Positions 1-7,575 of a stretch of 14,343 nucleotides of DNA are shown one piece after another. The translations under genes were made by a program, and so were the position numbers. The notes under the pieces are model-generated. The model searched no databases and was not told the DNA's origin. It saw only the letters and a list, made by a program, of their open reading frames with translations. Location: positions 1 through 14,343 of the forward strand of contig DATDGC010000072.1 in assembly GCA_036522275.1 (NCBI GenBank), read 5' to 3'. The DNA comes from JAHFRG01 sp036522275. Lineage in GTDB: Bacteria > Pseudomonadota > Gammaproteobacteria > Burkholderiales > JAHFRG01. How positions within the stretch are numbered: position 1 is the first letter of the stretch; every line of letters starts with the position of its first letter.

Positions 1-889
1 CCGTGACGCACGGGTTGGTGGCCTCGACCGTCTCGCAGTAATAGAGGTTGTTGTCGCGGTTGATGCGATCGAGGAACAGGATCCCGGGTTCGGCATGGTC
101 GTAGGTCGAGCGCATGATCTGATCCCACAGCTCGCGCGCCAAGACTTTGCGATACACCCACAGTCCGTCATCTCGTTGATAGGCGCCCGAAGCAACCAGA
201 TCGCTATAGGGCTGCGCCTTATGGACCAGTTTGATCTCGGAATCGCTTTCAACCGCATGCATGAAGGCGTCGGTAACGCCAATAGAAATGTTGAAGTTGG
301 CTAGGTCGCCAACGTCCTTGGCGTGGATGAATTCCTCGATGTCGGGATGGTCGCAACGTAAGACGCCCATCTGCGCACCGCGCCGCGCGCCGGCCGACTC
401 GACTGTCTCACATGAGCGGTCAAACACGCGCATGTACGACACCGGGCCGCTCGCGCGCGAGTGCGTGCCCTTCACTTCCGCGCCCTTGGGGCGGATCGCC
501 GAGAAATCGTAGCCGACGCCGCCGCCTCGGCGCATCGTTTCGGCTGATTCGAGTAAGGCGACATAGATGCCTGGCTTGCCGTCTACGACCTTGGAGATCG
601 AATCACCCACCGATTGTACGAAACAGTTGATGAGCGTTGCCTGCAATGGGATACCGGCGGCGGAGTTGATGCGCCCGGCGGGAACGAAACCGGCTTCCAT
701 TGCTTCAAGAAAGCGTTTCTCCCAGTGAGCGCGCTTTTCTTCAGGCTCGGCCGCTGCGAGCGCATTGGCCACCCGCCAGCGCACTTCCTTGATTGATTGT
801 TCGCCGCCTTTCGCATATTTTTCCAGCAGGACTTCGCGGCAGATTTCCTGTTCAGGCAGCGCGATCTTTTGTTCCAGTTGTTGGGTCAT
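1..889 (-). CDS. nrdJ: Adenosylcobalamin-dependent (class II) ribonucleoside-diphosphate reductase, N-terminal part, cut by window edge
   Basis: The frame is open for 296 codons from an ATG at 889 to the left edge, with no stop. The family makes deoxyribonucleotides from ribonucleotides in the cytosol using coenzyme B12. Visible landmarks are: N88-C89-F90, the first redox cysteine; the loop RRGGGVGYDFSAIRPKG (residues 120-136); SGPVSYMRVFD (147-157); FNISIGVTDAF (199-209); and ATNPC (290-294), where C294 is the active-site cysteine. There is no N-terminal ATP-cone domain. The start fits the family, but there is no Shine-Dalgarno motif, and a promoter -10 lies only 12 nt upstream. After C294 the frame reads V-T and then a codon starting with G, instead of the family's NPC-(G/A)-E. 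This suggests an intein begins at C294 (see findings). Assignment to NrdJ is strong; the remainder of the protein is outside the window. Confidence 0.9.
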   Translation of the reverse strand, partial: MTQQLEQKIALPEQEICREVLLEKYAKGGEQSIKEVRWRVANALAAAEPEEKRAHWEKRFLEAMEAGFVPAGRINSAAGIPLQATLINCFVQSVGDSISKVVDGKPGIYVALLESAETMRRGGGVGYDFSAIRPKGAEVKGTHSRASGPVSYMRVFDRSCETVESAGARRGAQMGVLRCDHPDIEEFIHAKDVGDLANFNISIGVTDAFMHAVESDSEIKLVHKAQPYSDLVASGAYQRDDGLWVYRKVLARELWDQIMRSTYDHAEPGILFLDRINRDNNLYYCETVEATNPCVT

Positions 890-901
890 AGCGTCGTTAC
901 A

Positions 902-931
902 AATATAAGCCGCTCTCGTTGATAATGCCAA
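902..931 (-). promoter_or_regulatory. Putative sigma70-type promoter of nrdJ
   Basis: On the minus strand, TTGGCA (926-931) is followed by an 18-bp spacer and TATATT (902-907), a 5/6 and 5/6 match to the -35 and -10 consensus. The predicted transcription start is near 895, only about 6 nt before the nrdJ ATG. That agrees with the absence of a ribosome binding site. Predicted by eye only. Confidence 0.5.
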
Positions 932-957
932 TGTAAATATTACACTACATATTACAT
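932..957. promoter_or_regulatory. AT-rich repeat cluster upstream of nrdJ, possible NrdR-type operator
   Basis: Just upstream of the predicted nrdJ -35 lies an inverted repeat, TGTAA-ATA-TTACA (932-944). It overlaps a direct repeat, ATATTACA, at 937-944 and 949-956, which is a 12-bp period. Read on the minus strand, 942-957 matches the NrdR-box consensus (ACACWATATATWGTGT style) at about 12 of 16 positions. The classical NrdR arrangement has two boxes about three helical turns apart, and no second box is seen at that spacing. NrdR is therefore a guess; some dimeric regulator or a curved AT element would also fit. Confidence 0.35.
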
Positions 958-1291
958 GAAAAAATATACAAGTTGCAGGCGCGCGCCGCGTTCTCCAGCC
1001 AGCACCAGCGCGTAGTTATTCTTGGCAATACTGCTTAAGTTCAAGTCGGCACTCACGACTAAACGGATGTTATCAGCATTTTCAAATTTGGTAACTTTGT
1101 GCCGGCGGCCGGTAACAGGGAGCGATGCGCGGGCGTTTCGAAAGATTTAGAACGCCTATCTTGCTCGAAAGCTTTCTTCGAACCTGTCCAGAAATTCTTC
1201 GAGTCGGGCCGGTTCAAGGTGATTGATACCCGCTGCGTGCAACCTGCCCCCGCCCGTGGCAAACATCCAGCAGAATTCAAGCGCAGATAAG
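958..1291. other. Intergenic region between ppsA and nrdJ, no confident gene
   Basis: About 330 bp separate the ppsA stop from the nrdJ regulatory region. No clear rho-independent terminator follows ppsA, and no cobalamin-riboswitch B12-box is visible. Two minus-strand frames look mildly coding-like. One is a 36-codon ATG frame (1266-1156) ending in a charged, helix-like stretch. The other is a frame without an obvious start that is open from about 1150 to its stop at 952. Neither has a Shine-Dalgarno motif or a family I recognise. They could be decayed remnants or chance. Confidence 0.4.
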
Positions 1292-3727
1292 TCAGGAAGT
1301 TGAGACTACGGTTTTGACGCCGTCCCGCGGATGTTCGACTTCGTAAACCAGGCGTCTTGTCCTGATCAGCGCATCGGGGTTGACGCTGATCGAATCGATG
1401 CCGAGCTTCACGAGGAATTCAGTCACTTCCGGGTAATCGGAGGGCGCTTGTCCGCATATCCCGCAGTGCCGGTGATTCCGCTTGCATCCCGTCACCGTCA
1501 GCCGGATCAGCTCCAGCACGCCCTCATCGCGCTCGTCGAAATCAAACGCGACGATCTCGGAGTCGCGATCCACGCCCAGCGCGAGCTGCGTTAGGTCGTT
1601 GGAGCCGATGGAAAACCCGTCGAACAGCTGGGCAAACTGATCGATGAGGATCACGTTGTTCGGTATCTCGCACATTACGTAAATCTCCAAACCGTCCTCC
1701 CCGCGACTAAGCCCGTGTTCCGCCATCTTCGCGAGCACCCGCTTTGCCTCCTCGACGCGTCGGCAAAACGGAATCATCAGCTTAACGTTTCGCAAGCCCA
1801 TTGCCGCGCGGACGCGCTGCATTGCCCTGCACTCAAGGATAAAGCCGTCCGCGTAGGCCGGATGAGCGTAACGCGACGCGCCACGAAACCCGATCATCGG
1901 GTTTTCCTCGGACGGTTCGAACCATTTTCCGCCAAGCAGCGATGCGTACTCGTTGCTTTTGAAATCCGACATTCGCACAATCACGGGTTTAGGGTAAAAG
2001 GCGGCGGCGATGGTTGCCACTCCCTCGGACAGCCGTTCGACGAAATAATCCCCCAGGGATGCGTAACCGCGCCCAAGCTCCTCGAGCGCAGCCCGTTCTT
2101 TGGTATCGGTCACGCGTTCGGGATGGGCGAGCGCCATCGGATGGGCCTTGATGTACTCGGTGATGATGAACTCCATGCGCGCGAGTCCGACGCCGTCGTT
2201 TGGCAGGAAACTCGTGCGAAATGCCAGCTCGGGGTTGCCGAGATTCACCATGACATGCGTATTCGGCAGCGGCAGCGCGCCGGGATCGATCTGCGACATC
2301 TCGAACGGAATAGCGCCTGAATACACTTTGCCGACATCGCCTTCGGCGCACGAAACGGTAACTTGCTCACCGGTCATAATCCGCTCGGTTGCGCCCTCGG
2401 CGCCGACGATCGCGGGAATGCCAAGCTCCCGCGCGACAATAGCCGCATGGCACGTGCGCCCGCCATGACTGGTGACGATCGCGGCGGCCTTCTTCATTAC
2501 CATTCCCCAGTCAGGAGCCGTGGTCTTGGCGACCAGGATCTCCCCATCCCGGAACTCGGCGAGCTGCTCAACAGACTGAATTACCCGCGCCGTTCCTGCT
2601 GCGATCCGCTCGCCAACGGCGCGGCCGGTGCATTTCACCTTTCCCTTTCCGGTAAGCCGGTACTCTTCCAGCACGCCTGCGAGCCGGCGCGAAACTACCG
2701 TCTCGGGACGCGCTTGAATGATATAGATCCGCCCATCGATTCCGTCCTTCGCCCACTCCAGATCCATCGGCATCGGTGTCGCTGCAAGGGTACTGTAGTG
2801 CTCCTCGATTTTAATCGCGGCGTCGGCAAGCTCCAGAACTTCTTCGTCCGCGATGCAAAACCGGCGACGCTCCTCTGGCGAGGTGGGAACGTTGCGCGTC
2901 GTCCCATTGGCGCTGCCGCTGGCATAGATCATCCTGAATTCCTTTTCACCGAGCATGCGGCGCAGTACGCTGCGATAACCACCGCGCAGCGTCGGCTTGA
3001 AAACGTAAAATTCGTCTGGGTCCACCGTCCCCTGGACCAAGTTTTCTCCCAGGCCGTAGACGCCGTTAATGAACACGACCTCCCGAAAACCGCTCTCTGT
3101 GTCGAGTGTGAACATGACGCCGCTCGCCGCGAGATCAGCCCGCACCATTTTCATTACGCCCACCGACATTAAGACCTTAAAATGGTCAAAGCCGTGATCG
3201 ATCCGGTAGCTGATCGCCCGATCGGTGAACAGACTTGCAAAACAGCGTCGACAGGCGTCAAGCAGTTGCGTCTTTCCACGAATGTTGAGGAAGCTTTCAT
3301 GTTGTCCGGCAAAGCTCGCCGTAGGGAGGTCTTCCGAGGTTGCAGAGCTGCGGACTGCCACACTCAGTTCGGGTCCATACTGCTTTACGAGCTGCGCGTG
3401 CGCTCGCAGAATTTCTTCCGCAAGATCGGACGGCAGCGCTGCGCTATATATGATATTTCTGGCGCGCGCGGCGCGCTGTGCAAGGTCCTCGATGTTTGAG
3501 GGATTGAGCCCCGCCAGGGCGTCCCGAAGTGGCCGCCACGCGTCGGCGCGGTCGAGCACGTAACGATACGCCTTGGCCGTGGTCGCAAAGCCGTTCGGGA
3601 CGCGCACCCCGTACGGCGTCAGCTCTCGATATAACTCGCCCAGCGAGGCGTTCTTTCCGCCGACCAGCGCCACATCGCCGAGGCCGATCTCTTCAAAAAA
3701 ACGTACAAAATGTTGCTCGCCTGGCAT
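1292..3727 (-). CDS. ppsA: Phosphoenolpyruvate synthase (pyruvate, water dikinase)
   Basis: The enzyme converts pyruvate, ATP and water to PEP, AMP and phosphate, the entry step of gluconeogenesis from C3 compounds. At 811 residues it is close to E. coli PpsA (792). The N-terminal ATP-grasp domain shows VGGKNASLGEL (22-32) and AVRSSATSEDLPTASFAGQ (124-142). The swivelling phosphohistidine domain has TSHGGRTCHAAIVARELG (419-436), with H427 as the phosphorylated histidine. The C-terminal PEP/pyruvate barrel has GFRGASRY, CEIPNN, GSNDLTQ, CGICGQ and DSISVNPD. The ATG at 3727 is preceded by GGGAG (3738-3742) with 10-nt spacing. The gene lies 50 bp downstream of a GH57 gene on the same strand and is probably the last gene of the glgC operon. 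No terminator is obvious after it. Confidence 0.96.
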   Translation of the reverse strand: MPGEQHFVRFFEEIGLGDVALVGGKNASLGELYRELTPYGVRVPNGFATTAKAYRYVLDRADAWRPLRDALAGLNPSNIEDLAQRAARARNIIYSAALPSDLAEEILRAHAQLVKQYGPELSVAVRSSATSEDLPTASFAGQHESFLNIRGKTQLLDACRRCFASLFTDRAISYRIDHGFDHFKVLMSVGVMKMVRADLAASGVMFTLDTESGFREVVFINGVYGLGENLVQGTVDPDEFYVFKPTLRGGYRSVLRRMLGEKEFRMIYASGSANGTTRNVPTSPEERRRFCIADEEVLELADAAIKIEEHYSTLAATPMPMDLEWAKDGIDGRIYIIQARPETVVSRRLAGVLEEYRLTGKGKVKCTGRAVGERIAAGTARVIQSVEQLAEFRDGEILVAKTTAPDWGMVMKKAAAIVTSHGGRTCHAAIVARELGIPAIVGAEGATERIMTGEQVTVSCAEGDVGKVYSGAIPFEMSQIDPGALPLPNTHVMVNLGNPELAFRTSFLPNDGVGLARMEFIITEYIKAHPMALAHPERVTDTKERAALEELGRGYASLGDYFVERLSEGVATIAAAFYPKPVIVRMSDFKSNEYASLLGGKWFEPSEENPMIGFRGASRYAHPAYADGFILECRAMQRVRAAMGLRNVKLMIPFCRRVEEAKRVLAKMAEHGLSRGEDGLEIYVMCEIPNNVILIDQFAQLFDGFSIGSNDLTQLALGVDRDSEIVAFDFDERDEGVLELIRLTVTGCKRNHRHCGICGQAPSDYPEVTEFLVKLGIDSISVNPDALIRTRRLVYEVEHPRDGVKTVVSTS

Positions 3728-3777
3728 TGGTTTCCATCTCCCTTTGTTTGCGATGGTTACACAGTATGTGCTTCCGC

Positions 3778-5841
3778 CTAAGGAGCACTCGCCGCGTCGT
3801 CACGTGCTTGTTGAATCTCGAGCGTCAGCGTCGCTTCGCTTTCGCCCCGCACAATCGGCCACGACAACGTCAACCACACTGACTGCATAATTCGCTCGAA
3901 CCCGCCTTCGGACTGCGATACGGTGAAATAAGGACGCGCCTCGAGGCGCACTGACCGGCTGCATGCGAGGGTTACGCTGCCGCCCATGAACCGGTCATCG
4001 AGGGTGATTCCGTCCATGACCTCGAGTTCCAGCGCCTGGCCAAAGCCTCCGAGGACTTCGCCCCGATGCATGAAATGGCCGGCGGGCCCGTCGCAGCTCG
4101 GCATGGCAATGTCCAGCTCGACTCGGAAACCAGCTGCGTTCGCAGCCTCGAAACGGTAGCTGACGCTGACGCAGGTATCCTTAAGGGTGATCTGCTTGAG
4201 AATGAGCGCATCACCAACTTGCGTCCGGAAACGCACTTGGGGTGCACTGCTTCCCGGTGGCGGCTCGTCCAGCGAATAGGCGGACAGCGGTTGTGCGGTG
4301 CCGGCGCGCGGGATCCAGGTGTCCACGAACAGCGTGCGCGCTCGCTCGTCCGGCTGGAGGTCGGCGGCGGCGATTTCGTGCTTGAAGTTGACTCGGTGAT
4401 GTGCAGAGGCTATCCCCGCAGATTGTTTTGCCGTAGTGTCGCCCTGCAGAATGCGCCGATGGTAGTGCTCGGCGTGTCGGCGCAGCGTGTCTCCGAAGTT
4501 CTGCCCGAGCGCGTAGGCATCCAACTCGCAGATCGACGCGCGCCCATCCAGTCTGATCACCGCCTGCAATTCGTCGTTGTGCAGGAACAGCTCGTCGTTT
4601 CCGTCGTAGTCGAGGTCGTGGCGCAAGCACGGCGAACGCGGCGCAAAGCGGTCGAGCAGCGCCTCCAGCCGCACCAACGCCCGATACACGCCGCGGCGCA
4701 GATGCGGCAGATACAGCCCGCCGAAAAGCCCGTGCCAGTAGGCGTCGTTGGCCTGCGCGGCATAAAGCAGCGAGTGCATCTCCTCGGCCTGCCGCGTCCC
4801 TGCTGCGTTTTCCGGCAGCTCCGCCAGCCGCTGCGACAGGGAAACCATGCGCTTGTGCATCCAGTTGGCCTCGGGATAGAGCGACAGGAAATTCTTCCAG
4901 ATGCCGCCGCGCAAGAACGCCTTGTCGGCTTCGTACGTACCACGCTCCTTTTCACGACGCACTAGATCGGCAAACGCATTTGCTGCAATTGCCGGCAGAG
5001 TCCACTCGTTCATTTCGGTATAAGCTGTGGTCGGAAGGTACACGATTCCTCGGGTGCGCTGATTACTGTGGAATTCCCGGTAGGTCTGCGGCACGATGCT
5101 CCCGGAGGCGAGGACGCCACCGATGAACTTGCGCAGCCAGTCGCGGCCAAAGACCCAATCGTACGTTTCCGGCCAGATTCCGAATTTTTCAATGTCGTCA
5201 AAATAGATCGCGGCGGCTCGCCTGTCCGACTCGGCGAGCCGTTCAAGATAGGTGAGCGCGTCCTCGGCCGGCGCAAATGGAATGCGATAACGCAGCGTTT
5301 CAGAAATCGGAAACAGATCGAGGCTGCGGCCGTCTTCCTCGGTGGTGAAATAGCCGTCGAGTTCGGCTGCGCTCTTTCCGGTGCAAAGGAAGTGGTAGTC
5401 ATCCACAGTCGCGTAGCGGAAGCCGCAATCGGAGAGCGCCGGCACTATCGTCGCTTCCCATACCCGCTCTGTGAGCCAAGCGCCATGCGGCGCCTGCCCG
5501 AACCGCGCTTCGAGCTTTCGCGACAACTTGCTCAACTGCCCGATGCGATCGCGCACTGGAATCGCCGCCAGCACCGGCTCGGCATCGCCGGCGCCGAACA
5601 TCTCGACCTGGCCGCGCGCCACCATCTCTTCGAGCAGTGCCATGTCCTGCGGGTGCCGCTCAAACAGATAATCGAGCAGCGGCCCACTGAAATGAACTGA
5701 AAAGCGGAAGTCGGGAAAACTGTGGAGGATATCGAGGAACGGCCGGTAACAGCGCGCATGAGCTTGCTCCAGCACCTCTGGAAAGTTGCATGCCGGCTGG
5801 TGCGCATGTACCCCGAACAGGAGCGGCATCGGGCGCGCCAT
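3778..5841 (-). CDS. GH57 4-alpha-glucanotransferase / alpha-amylase-type protein with DUF1925-DUF1926-like C-terminal part
   Basis: This GH57 enzyme has 687 residues. The family acts on alpha-1,4-glucans; the subgroup with this architecture (T. litoralis-type) transfers maltodextrin segments between chains. The N-terminal barrel begins with VHAHQP (11-16). GAWLTERVWE (120-129) carries the nucleophile E125. IYFDDIEKFGIWPETYDW (212-229) carries the acid/base Asp, D215 or D216. The rest, from about residue 290, matches the beta-rich C-terminal region of this subgroup; RHDLDYDGNDELFLHNDEL lies near 417-435. There is no signal peptide, so it is cytosolic. The ATG at 5841 is served by GGAG (5850-5853), which is built into the junction with the upstream gene's stop; the two genes are 12 bp apart. 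I infer a role in remodelling glycogen or maltodextrin, possibly replacing MalQ, which is not in the window. Transferase versus hydrolase activity cannot be settled from sequence alone. Confidence 0.88.
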   Translation of the reverse strand: MARPMPLLFGVHAHQPACNFPEVLEQAHARCYRPFLDILHSFPDFRFSVHFSGPLLDYLFERHPQDMALLEEMVARGQVEMFGAGDAEPVLAAIPVRDRIGQLSKLSRKLEARFGQAPHGAWLTERVWEATIVPALSDCGFRYATVDDYHFLCTGKSAAELDGYFTTEEDGRSLDLFPISETLRYRIPFAPAEDALTYLERLAESDRRAAAIYFDDIEKFGIWPETYDWVFGRDWLRKFIGGVLASGSIVPQTYREFHSNQRTRGIVYLPTTAYTEMNEWTLPAIAANAFADLVRREKERGTYEADKAFLRGGIWKNFLSLYPEANWMHKRMVSLSQRLAELPENAAGTRQAEEMHSLLYAAQANDAYWHGLFGGLYLPHLRRGVYRALVRLEALLDRFAPRSPCLRHDLDYDGNDELFLHNDELQAVIRLDGRASICELDAYALGQNFGDTLRRHAEHYHRRILQGDTTAKQSAGIASAHHRVNFKHEIAAADLQPDERARTLFVDTWIPRAGTAQPLSAYSLDEPPPGSSAPQVRFRTQVGDALILKQITLKDTCVSVSYRFEAANAAGFRVELDIAMPSCDGPAGHFMHRGEVLGGFGQALELEVMDGITLDDRFMGGSVTLACSRSVRLEARPYFTVSQSEGGFERIMQSVWLTLSWPIVRGESEATLTLEIQQARDDAASAP

Positions 5842-5849
5842 TCCCGTGA

Positions 5850-5853
5850 CTCC
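5850..5853 (-). promoter_or_regulatory. Ribosome binding site of the downstream GH57 gene, next to the upstream stop codon
   Basis: The minus strand reads TGAGGAGTCACGGGAATG. The stop codon of the upstream GH57 gene (5856-5854) overlaps a GAGGAG motif whose GGAG core lies 8 nt before the ATG at 5841. This supports the chosen start and translational coupling of the two GH57 genes. Confidence 0.7.
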
Positions 5854-7575
5854 TCAAGCACCCTGCGCCGGTTCGGCCGCGCGGCGCATGGCACCACCGG
5901 CTTCGGGATGACCGCAACCATGGCTGATCGTCTGCGCCAGTTCCGCCGGTACCGGCAGGTTCAGCAGCCGGTATAGGTTGCTGAGATTGGCGCGGTACAG
6001 CTGGTCGAAGCTCGTGACCGCAAATCGCGGATTGTAATCGCCCAGCCACCAGAACCAGTCCGACGCTTCGCACGCGGCAAGCTGCCGATAGGCGGCGCGC
6101 GCATGCTCTTGGTCCAGGCGTCCGCTTGCGATGACCAGATCGAAGCTGCGTTTGGCCGCGCACAGGAGGTCCCAGGCGTGGTTCTTTTCGGTAGAGCCGA
6201 TCCAGGTGGCGAAGTTGCCGTAGACCCAACTGCCTGCGGTGATGCGCTCAAGCGCTGCCGCGCCAGTGCCCGGCTCGCTAAGATAAGACCGGTAAGTGGT
6301 GGTGTGGATGACCGGATGGGATTCGAGCAGCCGGTACAGTTCGTCGAGAAAGTAATAACCGTTGTACGCGTAGAACTCCCAACAGTTCTCGCCGTCCAGG
6401 ATTACGCTCACCAAAGGCGTTTCGCCGTCTGCCACCCCCGAAGCAATGGCTTCGAGTTCGGAGACGAAGTTCACCGCGGCATCGTGGCCGTTCCACTTTG
6501 CGTACGCAAAACCGATAAGATCGGAGAGCCGATCATCACGGAAGAATAGTGTGAGATCGGGTGCAGTTCCCACATGGCGGTATGGACGGTAGTGCGTGCG
6601 CCGCGGATCCTCCTCCGGACCGCGCAAGCTGTTCAGCAGCACTTTCCCTCCGCTCGCGGTCCACTTGCACCCATGTGCTCCGAGCAGGCCGAGGAACGCC
6701 GACGAAATCGCACCTTCAGCGGGCCACACACCCGCGGGTGTCTCGCCGAATCGCCGCGAATGCTCCGTGATCGCCATTTGCAACTGTGATTCGATACGTT
6801 CGTAGCCGCCGGGGTATTCAGGCGATTGCGGCAGCACCAGCCGGGGTTCGGCTTCGCGTGCGCTGCCGAAGCTGATAAGTAGTGGTGCGAGTGGGTGATA
6901 ATGCGGTGTGGTCGAGAGCTCAATGCGGCCCGAAGCGGCAAGCTTGGCGTAACGCGGGATTATGCCACTGACCAGCTCGCCGATCAGCTTGGACAATTCC
7001 ATCCGGTCGGCGTGGCTGAAACGCATGCCCATGGTCATCAACCGTGTTACGGTCTCCGAGGAGCGCCGCACGGTCTCGCCGGTCCAGCACAGGTGGTACC
7101 AGGTGAGCAGATCGAAAAGGTACTGGTCAGAAAGATAATGTAGCGAATCCAGTTCGAGCGCTTCCAGCACCGTAAACAACTCTTGCAGGCCTTTGTAGAC
7201 GGGGTAGGGCTGGATCATCCGCTCATGATTAGCGTGGAAGCAGCGTTCCAGGATAAAGTGGCGGTCTTCCTCGCTGATTGGCTTGTCATCGGCGTGCACC
7301 AGCAGCCTCAGTAGAGGATCGCGCAGTCTGCCTCCAGCAAACTGGTCGGCATAGTCCTCGAGCTGGTCGAGCAGCACCGGTGCGAAGTTGACCACGACCC
7401 GGACACCAGGGTGGTGCTCGAGGTGCCACGCCATGTCGGTGTAGTCCTTGATGGCGTGTAGATAAACCCACGGCAGCCGGAATTCGCCGGTGGCGTAGTC
7501 ACGGTAGTCAGGCTGGTGCATGTGCCAGAGCATCACCAGATTGAGACGCCTTTCAACGCGCATCACCGCGCTCAT
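5854..7575 (-). CDS. GH57 alpha-amylase-like glycoside hydrolase
   Basis: This second GH57 enzyme has 573 residues and comes from a different clade (the COG1449 alpha-amylase/alpha-mannosidase-like group). Motifs are WHMHQPDYR (17-25, GH57 motif 1), AGVWPAEGAIS (281-291, nucleophile E287) and VILDGENCWEFY (391-402, acid/base D394). The catalytic pair is therefore intact. There is no signal peptide, so it probably acts on intracellular glucan. Its ATG at 7575 overlaps the glgC stop by 4 bp (ATGA), indicating translational coupling. The exact reaction is unknown: members of this clade found beside glycogen genes are mostly annotated only as GH57 family. Amylase, debranching or transferase activity are all possible. 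It does not look like the GH57 branching enzymes, whose motif around the nucleophile differs. Confidence 0.88.
   Translation of the reverse strand: MSAVMRVERRLNLVMLWHMHQPDYRDYATGEFRLPWVYLHAIKDYTDMAWHLEHHPGVRVVVNFAPVLLDQLEDYADQFAGGRLRDPLLRLLVHADDKPISEEDRHFILERCFHANHERMIQPYPVYKGLQELFTVLEALELDSLHYLSDQYLFDLLTWYHLCWTGETVRRSSETVTRLMTMGMRFSHADRMELSKLIGELVSGIIPRYAKLAASGRIELSTTPHYHPLAPLLISFGSAREAEPRLVLPQSPEYPGGYERIESQLQMAITEHSRRFGETPAGVWPAEGAISSAFLGLLGAHGCKWTASGGKVLLNSLRGPEEDPRRTHYRPYRHVGTAPDLTLFFRDDRLSDLIGFAYAKWNGHDAAVNFVSELEAIASGVADGETPLVSVILDGENCWEFYAYNGYYFLDELYRLLESHPVIHTTTYRSYLSEPGTGAAALERITAGSWVYGNFATWIGSTEKNHAWDLLCAAKRSFDLVIASGRLDQEHARAAYRQLAACEASDWFWWLGDYNPRFAVTSFDQLYRANLSNLYRLLNLPVPAELAQTISHGCGHPEAGGAMRRAAEPAQGA

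Noticed and set aside
1156..1266. A 36-codon minus-strand ORF downstream of ppsA as a real gene
   Set aside because: No ribosome binding site, mixed third-position composition and no known family. Kept only as a low-interest observation.
890..1291. A cobalamin riboswitch upstream of the B12-dependent nrdJ
   Set aside because: No B12-box-like conserved core or the expected paired elements were seen, and the predicted promoter leaves only about 6 nt of leader.
2363..3172. A 269-codon plus-strand frame inside ppsA
   Set aside because: Shadow of the well-supported ppsA coding sequence; composition is that of an antisense frame and no family motifs are seen.
4066..4965. A 299-codon plus-strand frame inside the GH57 glucanotransferase-like gene
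   Set aside because: Antisense shadow of a gene with intact GH57 catalytic motifs; no ribosome binding site or domain.
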